DNA of 64,000 nucleotides. It comes from Lysobacter firmicutimachus. Its GTDB lineage: Bacteria; Pseudomonadota; Gammaproteobacteria; Xanthomonadales; Xanthomonadaceae. The stretch's first letter is position 1, and every line of letters starts with the position of its first letter. Location of the stretch: assembly GCF_037027445.1 (NCBI RefSeq), contig NZ_JBANDL010000002.1:2046001-2110000 (forward strand), written 5' to 3'. The notes under the pieces are model-generated. The model did no database searches, had not been told where the DNA came from, and was given only the letters and a program-made list of their open reading frames with translations. The translations under genes and the position numbers were made by a program. Shown here piece by piece: positions 39,214-47,877 of this stretch.

Positions 39214-40540
39214 ATGGCTTATGTGGCTGGGTCTCCTCCGGGTAACTTTGTCTCAAGAATTACTGTTAGAGGGCTTTATGGTGAGTTCGATTACGATATC
39301 GGGCCGCCGAAAGATGGTGCAGATCCTCGAATAATTATCCTATACGGCGATAATGGGACCGGAAAAACGACAATATTGCAGTTGCTGCGAAGTTTGATGT
39401 CGCCAAATGACGAGTCAGGTCATCGGTCGAGGATAGCAAAAATTCCCTTCAAGCGATTCGAGGTTGATTTGAGGGATGGGACGAGAATATGTGCTGAGCG
39501 GGAAGGGGGTGAGTCTGTTGGTAGCTATATTCTGTCAATCTCTGGTGGAGGGGAGGGCGGTGGTGTCAAAGTCAATGTTCAAGCAGATGCAAATTGCGTT
39601 GTAAAGACTTCATCGTGGTCTCAGGCTGACCAAGTTAAATTCTCGCATTTCCTGCAGAGACTGGCAGCTATTAGTAAAGATGTCAGCTTTCTTGATGACA
39701 AAAGAACATTTGGTCCTGGGGATGACGGGCACCGTAGATCGTTCGGATTTAACGAGGGTAAGTGGCTAATAACAGAAACTGCAACAGAAGATCCCGTGGC
39801 GGAAAAAGTGTCGGCGCTTGCTGAGTCGGTGCGTCGAGAGGCACTTATGCGTCAGCGGAGGGGTTCTGGTGATTCACAAACGATCTATCGAAATCTAATT
39901 GCGACCATCGCAAAGGGAAATTCTCCAAGAGCTATAAGTCTAGAGGCTGTTATTAGTAAATTGATTGAGGCTGAGGTCCTTAGTCGTGAATTTTCCAAAA
40001 TCGGTCTCATGGCGCCTCTGTGCCATGAGCCAATTATATCTCAACTGCGAAATGTGTCTGAGGCGCGCAAGGACGTGGTGACCGAGTTGGTGCTTGCTTA
40101 TGTTGATAGCACAGAGGCTTGGTTTAGTGCTCTAAAGGAACTCAATGCACAACTGGAGAAGTTCATTGGGCGACTGAATTTTTTTATGGCTACAAAAACC
40201 GCCGAATTCACAGTTGGAGATGGATTAAAATTTTTGTCGAAGCAAGGGTTGCCTTTGGGTGTGTCGGCTCTATCTTCTGGCGAAAGGCACTTGGTGATGA
40301 TGTTAGTTCAGGCGCTGCTTTTGAGAAATGATACTGGGCTGGTGATAATCGATGAGCCGGAGCTTTCTTTAAATATGAAATGGCAGCGCGAACTGGTGGC
40401 TGCGATTCTCGATTGTCTTGGCGGGGGGGGCGGCTCAGATATTTATAGCTACTCATTCTATAGAGATAGCAGCCAAGTACAGGGGGAATATTGCTCGGCT
40501 TTGGGTGCCAGGGGACGCGCCAAATGAAGCGAACAATTGA
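39214..40540 (+). CDS. ABC-type ATPase of a PARIS-like defence pair (AriA-like), frameshifted near its 3' end
   Basis: The ATG at 39214 has GGAG 8 bases upstream. The protein shows Walker A GDNGTGKT (45-52), the ABC signature SSGE (354-357) and Walker B VIIDEPELSLN (Asp380-Glu381), as in AAA_15/21 ATPases of AriA and OLD type. In the raw frame it ends abnormally at 40527. After the G run at 40423-40430 the next frame supplies AQIFIATHSIEIAAKYRGN, with the ATHS H-loop, and stops at 40540. Removing one G would give a 441-residue protein. The repaired end overlaps the downstream DUF4435 gene by 17 bases. Codon use is AT-rich, unlike neighbours. An ATPase of a two-gene defence system is inferred. 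Confidence 0.7.
40423..40430 (+). repeat. Run of eight G inside the ATPase gene
   Basis: A G8 tract in otherwise AT-rich DNA sits exactly where the conserved protein leaves the reading frame. It can be a sequencing miscount, a loss-of-function mutation, or a slippage site that switches the gene on and off. Confidence 0.85.
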
Positions 40541-41381
40541 AGAGATCGTTACGATCTATGAATTAGAGCCAAGCACCAATCGTGATGTTTTTGTTGAAGG
40601 TGTGAGTGATAGGGAATTAATTGTTTGGTATATGAGTGAGTTGGGGCAAAGTGGAAGGGCGGTGTATCCGATTGATTTGGTAGATGTGCCCTCAGGTCTG
40701 CTCCAAGAGCTTGGGCTGCCACATGGCTCTAATCGAAGTAGAGTGATAGCCTTGGCGATTCGGGTGTGGCAAGAAATATCTCAAGAGCAATGTGGCCTTA
40801 TCTTTATTGTTGATCGAGATTTGGCTGACTTTATTGATGGGCAGATTCCACCTAGGGGCATTGTAATGACCGATGGCGCCTCAATGGACGGGTACTTGCT
40901 GTCGGATTCCAGTGTTGATAAATATTTAAGTTTGGTATGCCGGGTGGCCCCCTTATATGTTTGTGGGGTTAGGGAGTCAATTTATCGAATTCTCGCTTAT
41001 ACTTTTGCCCTCAGGATTGCCTTGCAAAGGCTTAACATGGCTGTGCGTATCGTTAGCCTCAGCAAATTGATTAGTATTGATGGCGTGGCTGTCTCCATTA
41101 ATGAAGTGGAATTGGTTCGGAGAACTCTGCTTGCAGGCAATCAGGTGGCTCGGTTGAATGAGGTTTTTGATGAAATCAAAGATATTCGCGCGATAGTTGA
41201 TGCGAAGGCTGGTGGTGATTTTGCTAATGGGCATGATGCTTTTTTGGTGTTGGGAGAATGTGCCAACAGCATGGCTCGAGACAGTGCATACCGCGAGGAG
41301 CGGCGTGTCCGAATGGCTCTTATGATGGCATTGAAAAGGAGTGATTTGGATGAAAGGGAGCTATTCAAGCTTGTGATGTAA
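40524..41381 (+). CDS. DUF4435 / TOPRIM-like protein (AriB-like effector)
   Basis: A 285-residue protein. ATG 40524 (MKRTIEEIVTIYELEPST) is preferred to 40491 because it overlaps the repaired ATPase frame in the usual operon manner. TOPRIM-like features are FVEGVSDREL with Glu25, FIVDRDLAD with Asp97 and Asp99, and MTDGASMDGYLLSDSSVDKYL. This is the DUF4435 pattern of nucleases partnered with AAA ATPases, including AriB of PARIS, which cuts tRNA after release by a phage anti-restriction trigger. Relation to PARIS is inferred from gene order, sizes and motifs; other ATPase-TOPRIM systems (AbiL-like, OLD-like) are possible. Strongly AT-rich codon use indicates transfer. Confidence 0.7.
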   Translation: MKRTIEEIVTIYELEPSTNRDVFVEGVSDRELIVWYMSELGQSGRAVYPIDLVDVPSGLLQELGLPHGSNRSRVIALAIRVWQEISQEQCGLIFIVDRDLADFIDGQIPPRGIVMTDGASMDGYLLSDSSVDKYLSLVCRVAPLYVCGVRESIYRILAYTFALRIALQRLNMAVRIVSLSKLISIDGVAVSINEVELVRRTLLAGNQVARLNEVFDEIKDIRAIVDAKAGGDFANGHDAFLVLGECANSMARDSAYREERRVRMALMMALKRSDLDERELFKLVM

Positions 41382-41791
41382 ACTTGTAGTAAATGATTTA
41401 ACTTTCACCGATAACTTATAAATAAGTGTAGGTGTTGGTTTGTTGGGCCTTTCTCGGGGAGGGGGGAGTAGTTTGTTGTGCATCTGCGACTCGCAAAATA
41501 TTGCCTGGCAAGACTTGCACAGGTCTCGGTCAGTGGTTGTAGCAATGACGAGTTTCGGCAGATTCAGCTAGAGGAATTGGCGAAAGCTCAGCGGGACGAC
41601 AGGCTCTTTGCGCTGCCTCCATCGGAAAACAACAGGGTGGCCATAAAACCGGAACACCCGTTCCGTTTCGATCCATCGGCGCCCAATCGCCGTGTCAGTT
41701 CTGACAGGTCCGCGCCGATACGCATTCGCAGCGACCGCTATAAGTCGGACGACAGGTGTCCGCCTGTCTCGACCAAAGGAGCGTTTGCCTC
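41382..41791. other. Right edge of the island and leader of the S1 protease gene
   Basis: AT-rich up to about 41470, including a perfect palindrome ACTTATAAATAAGT (41414-41427), then GC-rich. A stem GACAGG..CCTGTC (41751-41768) stands 24 bases before the protease start, in what is probably its 5' leader. No gene is supported. Confidence 0.5.
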
Positions 41792-43333
41792 ATGGATTTT
41801 GGATCTCGTCGTTCTTTGCGTTTCGTCCCGGCCGCGTTGGCGGCCGGTCTGTTGTGTTCGCTGGGGCTGCAGGCGCAGCCGGTCGGGGGCGACCCGATCG
41901 CGGTGTCGTACGCGCAGACCTATCGCGTGCCGGTGTCGGAGGCGCAGCGCCGGTTGGCGCGGGTGCCGGCGATCGCGCAGTTGGAGCAGCGCTTGCAGCG
42001 GGAGCTGCCGGAGTCGTTCGCCGGGCTGTATATCGAGCACCGGCCGGCGTATCGGGTGGTGGTGCGGTTCACCAAGACGCCGAAGGCCTTGTTGGCGCGC
42101 TATACGAAGGACCCGGTGTTCGTGGCGCAACTGGCGCCGCGGCCGTTGGAGCTGCTGCGCGGGGCGCAGGAGGAACTGGCGGCGCAGTTGAGTGCGTCGG
42201 GGGTGGCGTTCGAGTCGGGGGTGGACGTCAAGACGTCGCAGATCAACCTGTTCGTGCTCGACACCGCCGCTGCGGGCAAGCGCTTGTCGGGGCTGATGGC
42301 GGTGGCGGATTACATCAAGGTGCAGAAGGTGCCGGCGCTGATGACGCCGACCGCGATCGTCGGCGGCAATCAGGTCGACGGCAGCACCCAGCGCTGCACC
42401 ACCGGCTTCAACGTGTTCAACGCGGCGCGCGAGTTGGGGGTGATCACGGCGGGGCATTGCGACAACGCGCTGACCTACATCGGCAGCCCGAATGCGACCT
42501 TGGCGTTCCAGAGCGAGCAGAACGGCGGTTCGCTGGACCTGCAGTGGAACAAGCAGTCGGGCGGCACGGCGCAGGAGCAGAGCAACCAGATCAAGCTGGT
42601 CGGCGGGCCGCAGGCGACGATGGACATCACCAGCGAGACCACATCGGCCAACCTGCCGCTGGGCACGACGGTGTGCAAGATGGGCATCACCACCCACTAC
42701 ACCTGCGGCGAGGTGGCGGACAAGAACGCGCAGGCGATGTACGCCGGCTCGGTCGGCACCTATATCCGCGTGCACAACGCCAACAACCAGGTGATGACCG
42801 CCGCCGGCGACAGCGGCGGGCCGGTGTTCGGCACCAACACCGCCTATGGCCTGGTCCACGGCCGCGGCGGCACGGGCACGCCGACCCACAACGACCTGTA
42901 CTTCATGCCGGTGGATCACTTCTCCGCGATCGGGGTGACCCTGCTGAAGGAGAAGTTCGCCTTGACCAGCATCCCCAACGTGTCCGGGCCGCACAACGTC
43001 AGCTTCCAGGCGCAGGTGTTCTTCCAGGGCGTGCCGAAGTTCCCGGTGCAGCGCAAGACCAAGATCGTCAGCTGCGCCTCGGGCTGGACCTGCAGCGATT
43101 ACAACGGCACCTACAACACCAGCAGCGCTTCGCCGCTGACTTTCAACTACAAATGCAACACCAGCGGTTCGACCCCGACCTCGACCTTCGTCTGGAGCAC
43201 GACCCTGATCGGCGCCGACGGCGTGGCGACCAATGCGATCCAGCACACCAGCACCTGCACCGCGACGACGCTGGCCGGTGCGGCGAAGGCGGGCGGCGAG
43301 GGCGGGGCGCCGTCGATCACGATCGAGCCTTGA
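41792..43333 (+). CDS. Secreted S1-family serine protease with propeptide
   Basis: A 513-residue exported protease. ATG 41792 follows AAAGGAGCG and starts a signal peptide (MDFGSRRSLRFVPAALAAGL..LQAQP). Residues about 30-190 form a propeptide with FAGLYIEHRPAYRVVVRFTK, like the pro-regions of alpha-lytic-type enzymes. The catalytic domain shows GVITAGHCDN (His222), SLDLQW (Asp region) and AAGDSGGPVF (Ser341). About 100 extra C-terminal residues with Cys pairs (VSCASGWTCSD, YKCNTSG) may bind substrate. It is the first gene of the protease cluster. It ends with a hairpin and a REP copy. Confidence 0.88.
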   Translation: MDFGSRRSLRFVPAALAAGLLCSLGLQAQPVGGDPIAVSYAQTYRVPVSEAQRRLARVPAIAQLEQRLQRELPESFAGLYIEHRPAYRVVVRFTKTPKALLARYTKDPVFVAQLAPRPLELLRGAQEELAAQLSASGVAFESGVDVKTSQINLFVLDTAAAGKRLSGLMAVADYIKVQKVPALMTPTAIVGGNQVDGSTQRCTTGFNVFNAARELGVITAGHCDNALTYIGSPNATLAFQSEQNGGSLDLQWNKQSGGTAQEQSNQIKLVGGPQATMDITSETTSANLPLGTTVCKMGITTHYTCGEVADKNAQAMYAGSVGTYIRVHNANNQVMTAAGDSGGPVFGTNTAYGLVHGRGGTGTPTHNDLYFMPVDHFSAIGVTLLKEKFALTSIPNVSGPHNVSFQAQVFFQGVPKFPVQRKTKIVSCASGWTCSDYNGTYNTSSASPLTFNYKCNTSGSTPTSTFVWSTTLIGADGVATNAIQHTSTCTATTLAGAAKAGGEGGAPSITIEP

Positions 43334-43342
43334 TGCAAGCCA

Positions 43343-43371
43343 GGGGCGACGGCGGCTGTCGTCGCCCCTTT
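43343..43371 (+). terminator. Terminator of the S1 protease gene
   Basis: GGGGCGAC, GGCGGCT.. loop, GTCGCCCC followed by TTTG, ten bases after the stop. Confidence 0.65.
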
Positions 43372-43394
43372 GTAGGAGCGGCGTAAGCCGCGAC
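43372..43394 (+). repeat. GTAG REP palindrome
   Basis: Single 23-base copy (GTAGGAGCGGCGTAAGCC..) abutting the terminator of the S1 protease gene. Confidence 0.8.
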
Positions 43395-43677
43395 CGCGCC
43401 GTTGCGGGTTCCCGCAGACTCTTGGAAACCCAGCTCAACCGTTCCGCTCGACTGCATCTCCGCTTTTGTGCTGGGCGTCCAGTAACGTCGACGGCCTCCC
43501 CCGAAAACTGTGTTCCGGATCGAACTTGGATGCGCGGCAGCATTGCCAGGGCTGCGAGGTGGTTCGAAAATGCATCCGGCTGCCGGTTCGCACGCCCGGT
43601 CTCCGGCACCGGGCTAGCGGAGCGTCTGAGCGCATACCACCGCGGCTGCGAGCCGACATCGTCTAGGACAGGACGCC

Positions 43678-44271
43678 ATGAACGCGCAAATTCACCAGGC
43701 ACTGAGCGACAGCGCAAGGGACTTCCAGGATATCGTGTGGCCGCAGATCGCCGCTTTGCCGCTGATACAAGGCGGCGACTTACGCCCGGTAGAAGCAGTG
43801 GCCGAGAAGAACTTTCGGGACGAACTGGACCTGCTATCCGGGATTGATGCGTGGCATATTCTCGACGGGCGCGCAGGAATGCGCGGCATCGCCAGCCGGG
43901 TTCAATGGGGGCAGGCCCACTCCTCGTTCACGATCCGGACCCGGGTGGCGTCAGGCCAGGAAACCGAATTCCATAAGCGGCTACGCGCCATTCGGAACAT
44001 CGATGAGGGACATCTTTATCCGCACTTGACCGTTCAGGCTTACCTCGACGAACGCAAAGGCCAGTTGCTGGCGGCGGCTGTGGTCCGGACAAGGGAGCTC
44101 ATCGAAACGGCGGCTGTCCTGGTGGAGAAACGCGAACGGCTGCGCCCGTTGCCGCATCTTTATGGCTTCAGGCCAAATGCCGATGGCACAGAGTTCCTTT
44201 ACTTGAATTGGGCTTACCTGATTCACAAAACGGTGCTGAGCGAGGAAAACATCGTGCAAACAGCGGTCTGA
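43678..44271 (+). CDS. Hypothetical protein, possibly PD-(D/E)XK-like
   Basis: A 197-residue cytoplasmic protein with no signal peptide, unusual in the surrounding exoprotease cluster. I do not recognise a named family. The segment NFRDELDLLSGIDAWHILDG followed by GIASRVQWG resembles the Asp and the (Q/E)x-basic strand of restriction-like nuclease cores, and HLYPHLTVQAYLDERKG is a well-formed helix-strand pair. This is only a structural hint. The ATG has AGGACAGGA upstream. Its composition is slightly less GC-rich than its neighbours, consistent with acquisition. Confidence 0.55.
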   Translation: MNAQIHQALSDSARDFQDIVWPQIAALPLIQGGDLRPVEAVAEKNFRDELDLLSGIDAWHILDGRAGMRGIASRVQWGQAHSSFTIRTRVASGQETEFHKRLRAIRNIDEGHLYPHLTVQAYLDERKGQLLAAAVVRTRELIETAAVLVEKRERLRPLPHLYGFRPNADGTEFLYLNWAYLIHKTVLSEENIVQTAV

Positions 44272-44462
44272 TCAGGTCGCGTTGCGGGCGGTCGAGCGTG
44301 CTGCGCAAGGAAGCGTGCGCAACCGCCTTTCTGGGCTTGGCTAACCAAACGAACTCGCGCCGCCAGGAGCGTGGACTTGCGCTGTTGGGGATGCGGGAGC
44401 GTCGCGGCGACAGAACGGGGTTCCGGCGGCGGTGCCGGGCGTTGGTTCTCTGCGTGTTCCTT

Positions 44463-44509
44463 GTCGCGGCTTATGACCAGAGGAAATCCCCGTGGGACGC
44501 CGCTCCTAC
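44463..44509 (-). repeat. 47-base extended REP palindrome
   Basis: The REP arms (GTCGCGGC and GCCGCTCCTAC) are kept, but the loop is replaced by a 24-base-longer arm containing GACCAGAGGAAATCCCCGTG. Two more copies of this longer form are at 47685-47731 and 49311-49357. It lies in the 44272-44695 spacer, which has no gene. Confidence 0.75.
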
Positions 44510-44695
44510 AGGAGCCGCGGCGGCGACGAGCGGTCGGTAAGGCGACCGTTGGTCGTCTGAATGGGGCGCGATGTTGGCGGAACTGCGATCGGTGTCCGAG
44601 GCTGCGCGGGGCGGACGTTGTCCCCCAGTGCCGGCCGCGTGCCAGCTTCCTGCCGCGGGTGCGCCGGCATTCCCCCGTTGACCAGGACCTGTGTC

Positions 44696-47500
44696 ATGAC
44701 TACCCATTCGACGTTTCGGCGCGGCCCGAGGGGTTGGGCTGCGGTTTCACTGATCGCGTTGGGTCTGGCTGCGTTCGCGTTCGCGAGCCGGATGTCGGCG
44801 CCTTCGTTCGAATCTGCGCAACACGACGCGGCGGGTGCGCCGCAGGACGCCTCGGGGACGGGCGGTCCGAATCCGCTGGCCTTGGCGGCCATGCAGGTCA
44901 ACGGCGGCGCTTCGCCGGACGGCATGTGGCAAACCCTGCCGGCGGTGCAGTTGCCCGAGCGGTTCCCCGCGCCGACCGCCTACGTGCCGCTGACGCTGGA
45001 CGCGATGATGCTGGAAGCGCGCTTGCGCGGCACGCCGCGCGAGACCTTCGGGCCGATTCCGGCGCAGACACTGATCTATCTGCCGCGCGCGAGCGGCGGT
45101 TTCGTGCAGATCGCGCTGGCGCAAAGCCAGCTGTTGGGTCCGGTGCTGGCAGGCCAGTATCCGCAGATCAAGACGTACGTGTTCGAGGATGAGCGCGAGG
45201 GCTTTACCGGCCATATCACCGTCGGCACCCGCGGGGTGTTCATTTCCGGCCAGACCGACGACGGCATCCTGCGCGTCGAGCCGGTCGAAACCGCCAACGG
45301 CCGGGTCTACCTGAGCTACCGCGATCAGGACCGCACCGACGGCGCCAACGATTTCCATCAGGACGACGATCACCACGGTACGCCGGTGCCGCGGTTCTCC
45401 GCTGCGCTGGTGTCGCAGATCCAGGCCAACGCCAAAGTCTCGGCGGGCACGCAGCTGCGGATCTACCGGCTGGCGGCGTCGACCACCGGCGAGTTCTACC
45501 AGGCCCGCGACGCGGGCGGCGGCGCGGCCGACGTGCTGTCGTCGATCGTCGCCGATCTGGCCGGCGCCAATGCGGTGCTGGAGCCGGAGGTCAGCGTGCG
45601 CCTGGTCGTGGCCGATGCCAGCGACGACGTGATCTACAGCGATCCGGACACCGACCCGTTCGACAACACCCAGAGCCCCTGCACGCTGCGCGACGCCAAT
45701 CGCGACAACAACAAGGTGGTGCTGGACGACGCGGACTACGACATCGGCTTCCTGTTCGCCACCCGCGGCGGCAACGGCGCCAGCGGCTGCGCCTGGTTCG
45801 TGGTCTGCCTGACCACCGACGACACCCTGCACAAGGGCCGCGGCGCGGGCCAGATGGGCAACAACGGCGCCAACAGCGCCAGCGGCTTGCTCGCGCACGA
45901 AGTCGGCCACCAGCTCGGCGCGCGGCATACCTTTACCGGGTCGGACGGCAGTTGCACGCTGAACGAGTTCCTGGCCGGCGACAGCGAAAGCGGCTATGAG
46001 CCGGGCAGCGGCACCACGCGCATGTCGTACAACGGCAACTGCGGTACCGACGATGTCGACACTTCGGCGATCGGCGCCGGTTCGTATTTCCACTCGCGCA
46101 GTTTCGACGAGATCGTCACCAACGTGTTCAGCGGCGACGGCGCCACCTGCGGCACGCTGGTGAATACGGGCAATCTGCCGCCGAACGTCGATGCCGGCGG
46201 CGACTACACGATCCCGCGGCAGACGCCGTTCGAGCTGACCGGCTCGGCGACGGACGCCGATGCGCTGACCTACAACTGGGAGCAGTTCGACCGCGCGGTG
46301 ACCCAGCGGCCGATCAATACCGACCCGGGCGACGGGCCGCTGGTGCGTTCGCTGCCGCCGGGCGCGTCCAGCTCGCGCATCATCCCGAACCTGCAGGACC
46401 TGCTGGACGGGGTGACCCGCGCCGGCGAAATCTTGCCGCAGGTCGACCGCGAGATGAACTTCCGCCTGATCGCGCGCGACAACCGCATGGGCGGCGGCGG
46501 TGTGGCCTACGACGGCATGCACATCCAGGTGTCGGGCAGTCCGTTCTTCATCACTGCGCCCAACAGCGGCGCGCTGGGCGCCGGTTGCACGGTGCCGTTG
46601 AGCTGGGAGGTCGGCGGCGGTTCGGTCGCGCCGCAGGTCAGCGCCCTGTTCTCCAGCGACGGCGGGCAGAACTTCGCCACGACGCTGATCGCGGCGACCG
46701 CCAACGACGGCGCGGCCTCGTTCGTGGTGCCCTGCGCCGGCGGTGCGGACAACCGGATCAAGCTGCAGTCGGTCGGCAATATCTTCTTCGACATCAACGA
46801 CCAAGACCTGAGCGTGACCAATACCGCGCCCAGCGTTGCGGTCGATACCGCCGGCGGTGCGGTCGACGAGGCCTGCGAGTTCACCGTGCAATTCAGCGCC
46901 CAGGCCACCGATACTTGCGGGGTGCTGGCCGGCGATGTCTCGGTCGAGTTGATCAAAGCAGCGAACAACTTCACCCTGGGCACGCCGACGATCAATATCC
47001 AGCAGGTCTCGGCGACGGAAGTCGGGGTCAGCGGCAGCGTGGTGGTGTCCGAGCTGACCGGTTCGCCGGCGCAGCTCAGCGTCCGCGTCACCGCGCAGGA
47101 CGCCTGCGGCCTGTCGACTCAGGACACCGCGGTGGCGCAGATTGTCGACGACACGCCGCCGACGATCGACGTCAGCCTGAGCCCGGATCAGCTGTGGCCG
47201 CCGAACCACAAGATGGCGCCGATCTGGGCCACGGTGGTGGCCAAGGACAACTGTCCGGGCGTGGCCTACACCCTGACCAGCGTGACCAGCGACGAGCCGG
47301 ACAACGGCAACGGCGACGGCGACACCGTCAACGACATCCAGAACGCCGCGATCGGCACGGCCGACCTGCAGTTCGACCTGCGCGCCGAGCGCGCCGGCAA
47401 CGGCGACGGCCGCGTGTACACCGCGACCTACACCGCGGCGGACGGCTCGGGCAACGACGTCAGCGATGCGGACACGGTGGTGGTGCCGAAGAACAAGTAA
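44696..47500 (+). CDS. Secreted M12B/reprolysin-like metalloprotease
   Basis: A 934-residue exported protein starting MTTHSTFRRGPRGWAAVSLI with a signal peptide or membrane anchor. A pro-region of about 230 residues precedes the catalytic domain, which has LLAHEVGHQLGARHTF (HEVGH at 401-405, third His in GARH) and a later CGTDDVD..IGAGSYFHSRSFDEI. The C-terminal half contains PKD/Ig-like domains (NLPPNVDAGGDYTIPRQTPFEL; APSVAVDTAGG; TPPTIDVSLSPDQLWPPNHKM). The protease class follows from HExxHxxGxxH. Substrate is unknown. The gene is followed by a strong terminator. Confidence 0.88.
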   Translation: MTTHSTFRRGPRGWAAVSLIALGLAAFAFASRMSAPSFESAQHDAAGAPQDASGTGGPNPLALAAMQVNGGASPDGMWQTLPAVQLPERFPAPTAYVPLTLDAMMLEARLRGTPRETFGPIPAQTLIYLPRASGGFVQIALAQSQLLGPVLAGQYPQIKTYVFEDEREGFTGHITVGTRGVFISGQTDDGILRVEPVETANGRVYLSYRDQDRTDGANDFHQDDDHHGTPVPRFSAALVSQIQANAKVSAGTQLRIYRLAASTTGEFYQARDAGGGAADVLSSIVADLAGANAVLEPEVSVRLVVADASDDVIYSDPDTDPFDNTQSPCTLRDANRDNNKVVLDDADYDIGFLFATRGGNGASGCAWFVVCLTTDDTLHKGRGAGQMGNNGANSASGLLAHEVGHQLGARHTFTGSDGSCTLNEFLAGDSESGYEPGSGTTRMSYNGNCGTDDVDTSAIGAGSYFHSRSFDEIVTNVFSGDGATCGTLVNTGNLPPNVDAGGDYTIPRQTPFELTGSATDADALTYNWEQFDRAVTQRPINTDPGDGPLVRSLPPGASSSRIIPNLQDLLDGVTRAGEILPQVDREMNFRLIARDNRMGGGGVAYDGMHIQVSGSPFFITAPNSGALGAGCTVPLSWEVGGGSVAPQVSALFSSDGGQNFATTLIAATANDGAASFVVPCAGGADNRIKLQSVGNIFFDINDQDLSVTNTAPSVAVDTAGGAVDEACEFTVQFSAQATDTCGVLAGDVSVELIKAANNFTLGTPTINIQQVSATEVGVSGSVVVSELTGSPAQLSVRVTAQDACGLSTQDTAVAQIVDDTPPTIDVSLSPDQLWPPNHKMAPIWATVVAKDNCPGVAYTLTSVTSDEPDNGNGDGDTVNDIQNAAIGTADLQFDLRAERAGNGDGRVYTATYTAADGSGNDVSDADTVVVPKNK

Positions 47501-47530
47501 GTTCTTGGGGGTCCGGCAGATGCAGGAAGA

Positions 47531-47559
47531 ACGCCGCCTTCGGGCGGCGTTTTTCTTCC
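47531..47559 (+). terminator. Terminator of the metalloprotease gene
   Basis: ACGCCGCC, TTCG loop, GGCGGCGT followed by TTTTCTTCC, 30 bases past the stop. Confidence 0.88.
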
Positions 47560-47611
47560 TCGGCACCCCTCCCATTCGTGTCGCCACCCCCTGCAACCGA
47601 TGCTCCAAAAG

Positions 47612-47816
47612 GTAGGAGCGGCGTAAGCCGCGACCGCGGGCCCCACCTTCGCGTCGCCATCCCCTGCAACCGACGCTTCAAAGAGCAGGAGCGGCGTCCC
47701 ACGGGGATTTCCTCCGGTCACAAGTCGCGACCGCAACGGCAGAGGTCGGTTTCTAATGGCGGCGCCGGGAATCGGGGTTTCTGCGCGTTCCCTGTCGCGG
47801 CTCACGCCGCTCCTAC
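47612..47816. repeat. Three REP palindromes, one of the 47-base form
   Basis: A 23-base copy (47612-47634), a 47-base extended copy (47685-47731, starting GCAGGAGC) and an inverted 23-base copy (47794-47816) lie between two convergent protease genes. Confidence 0.8.
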
Positions 47817-47823
47817 AAGAGCG

Positions 47824-47851
47824 GAAAAGCGCCCCGGATGGCCGGGGCGCT
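47824..47851 (-). terminator. Terminator of the alpha-lytic-type protease gene
   Basis: Minus strand AGCGCCCCGG, CCAT loop, CCGGGGCGCT followed by TTTCC, 27 bases past the stop at 47878. Confidence 0.82.
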
Positions 47852-47877
47852 CGGTTTGCCACTACAGTCGCGATGAC

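Noticed and set aside
38003..41470. Prophage or integrative element
   Set aside because: No integrase, tRNA end, direct-repeat attachment sites or phage structural genes were seen; only composition and debris support transfer.
41478..42191. 237-codon plus-strand frame over the protease start
   Set aside because: It is out of frame with the protease; the piece before 41792 has no recognisable domain and spans the island edge.
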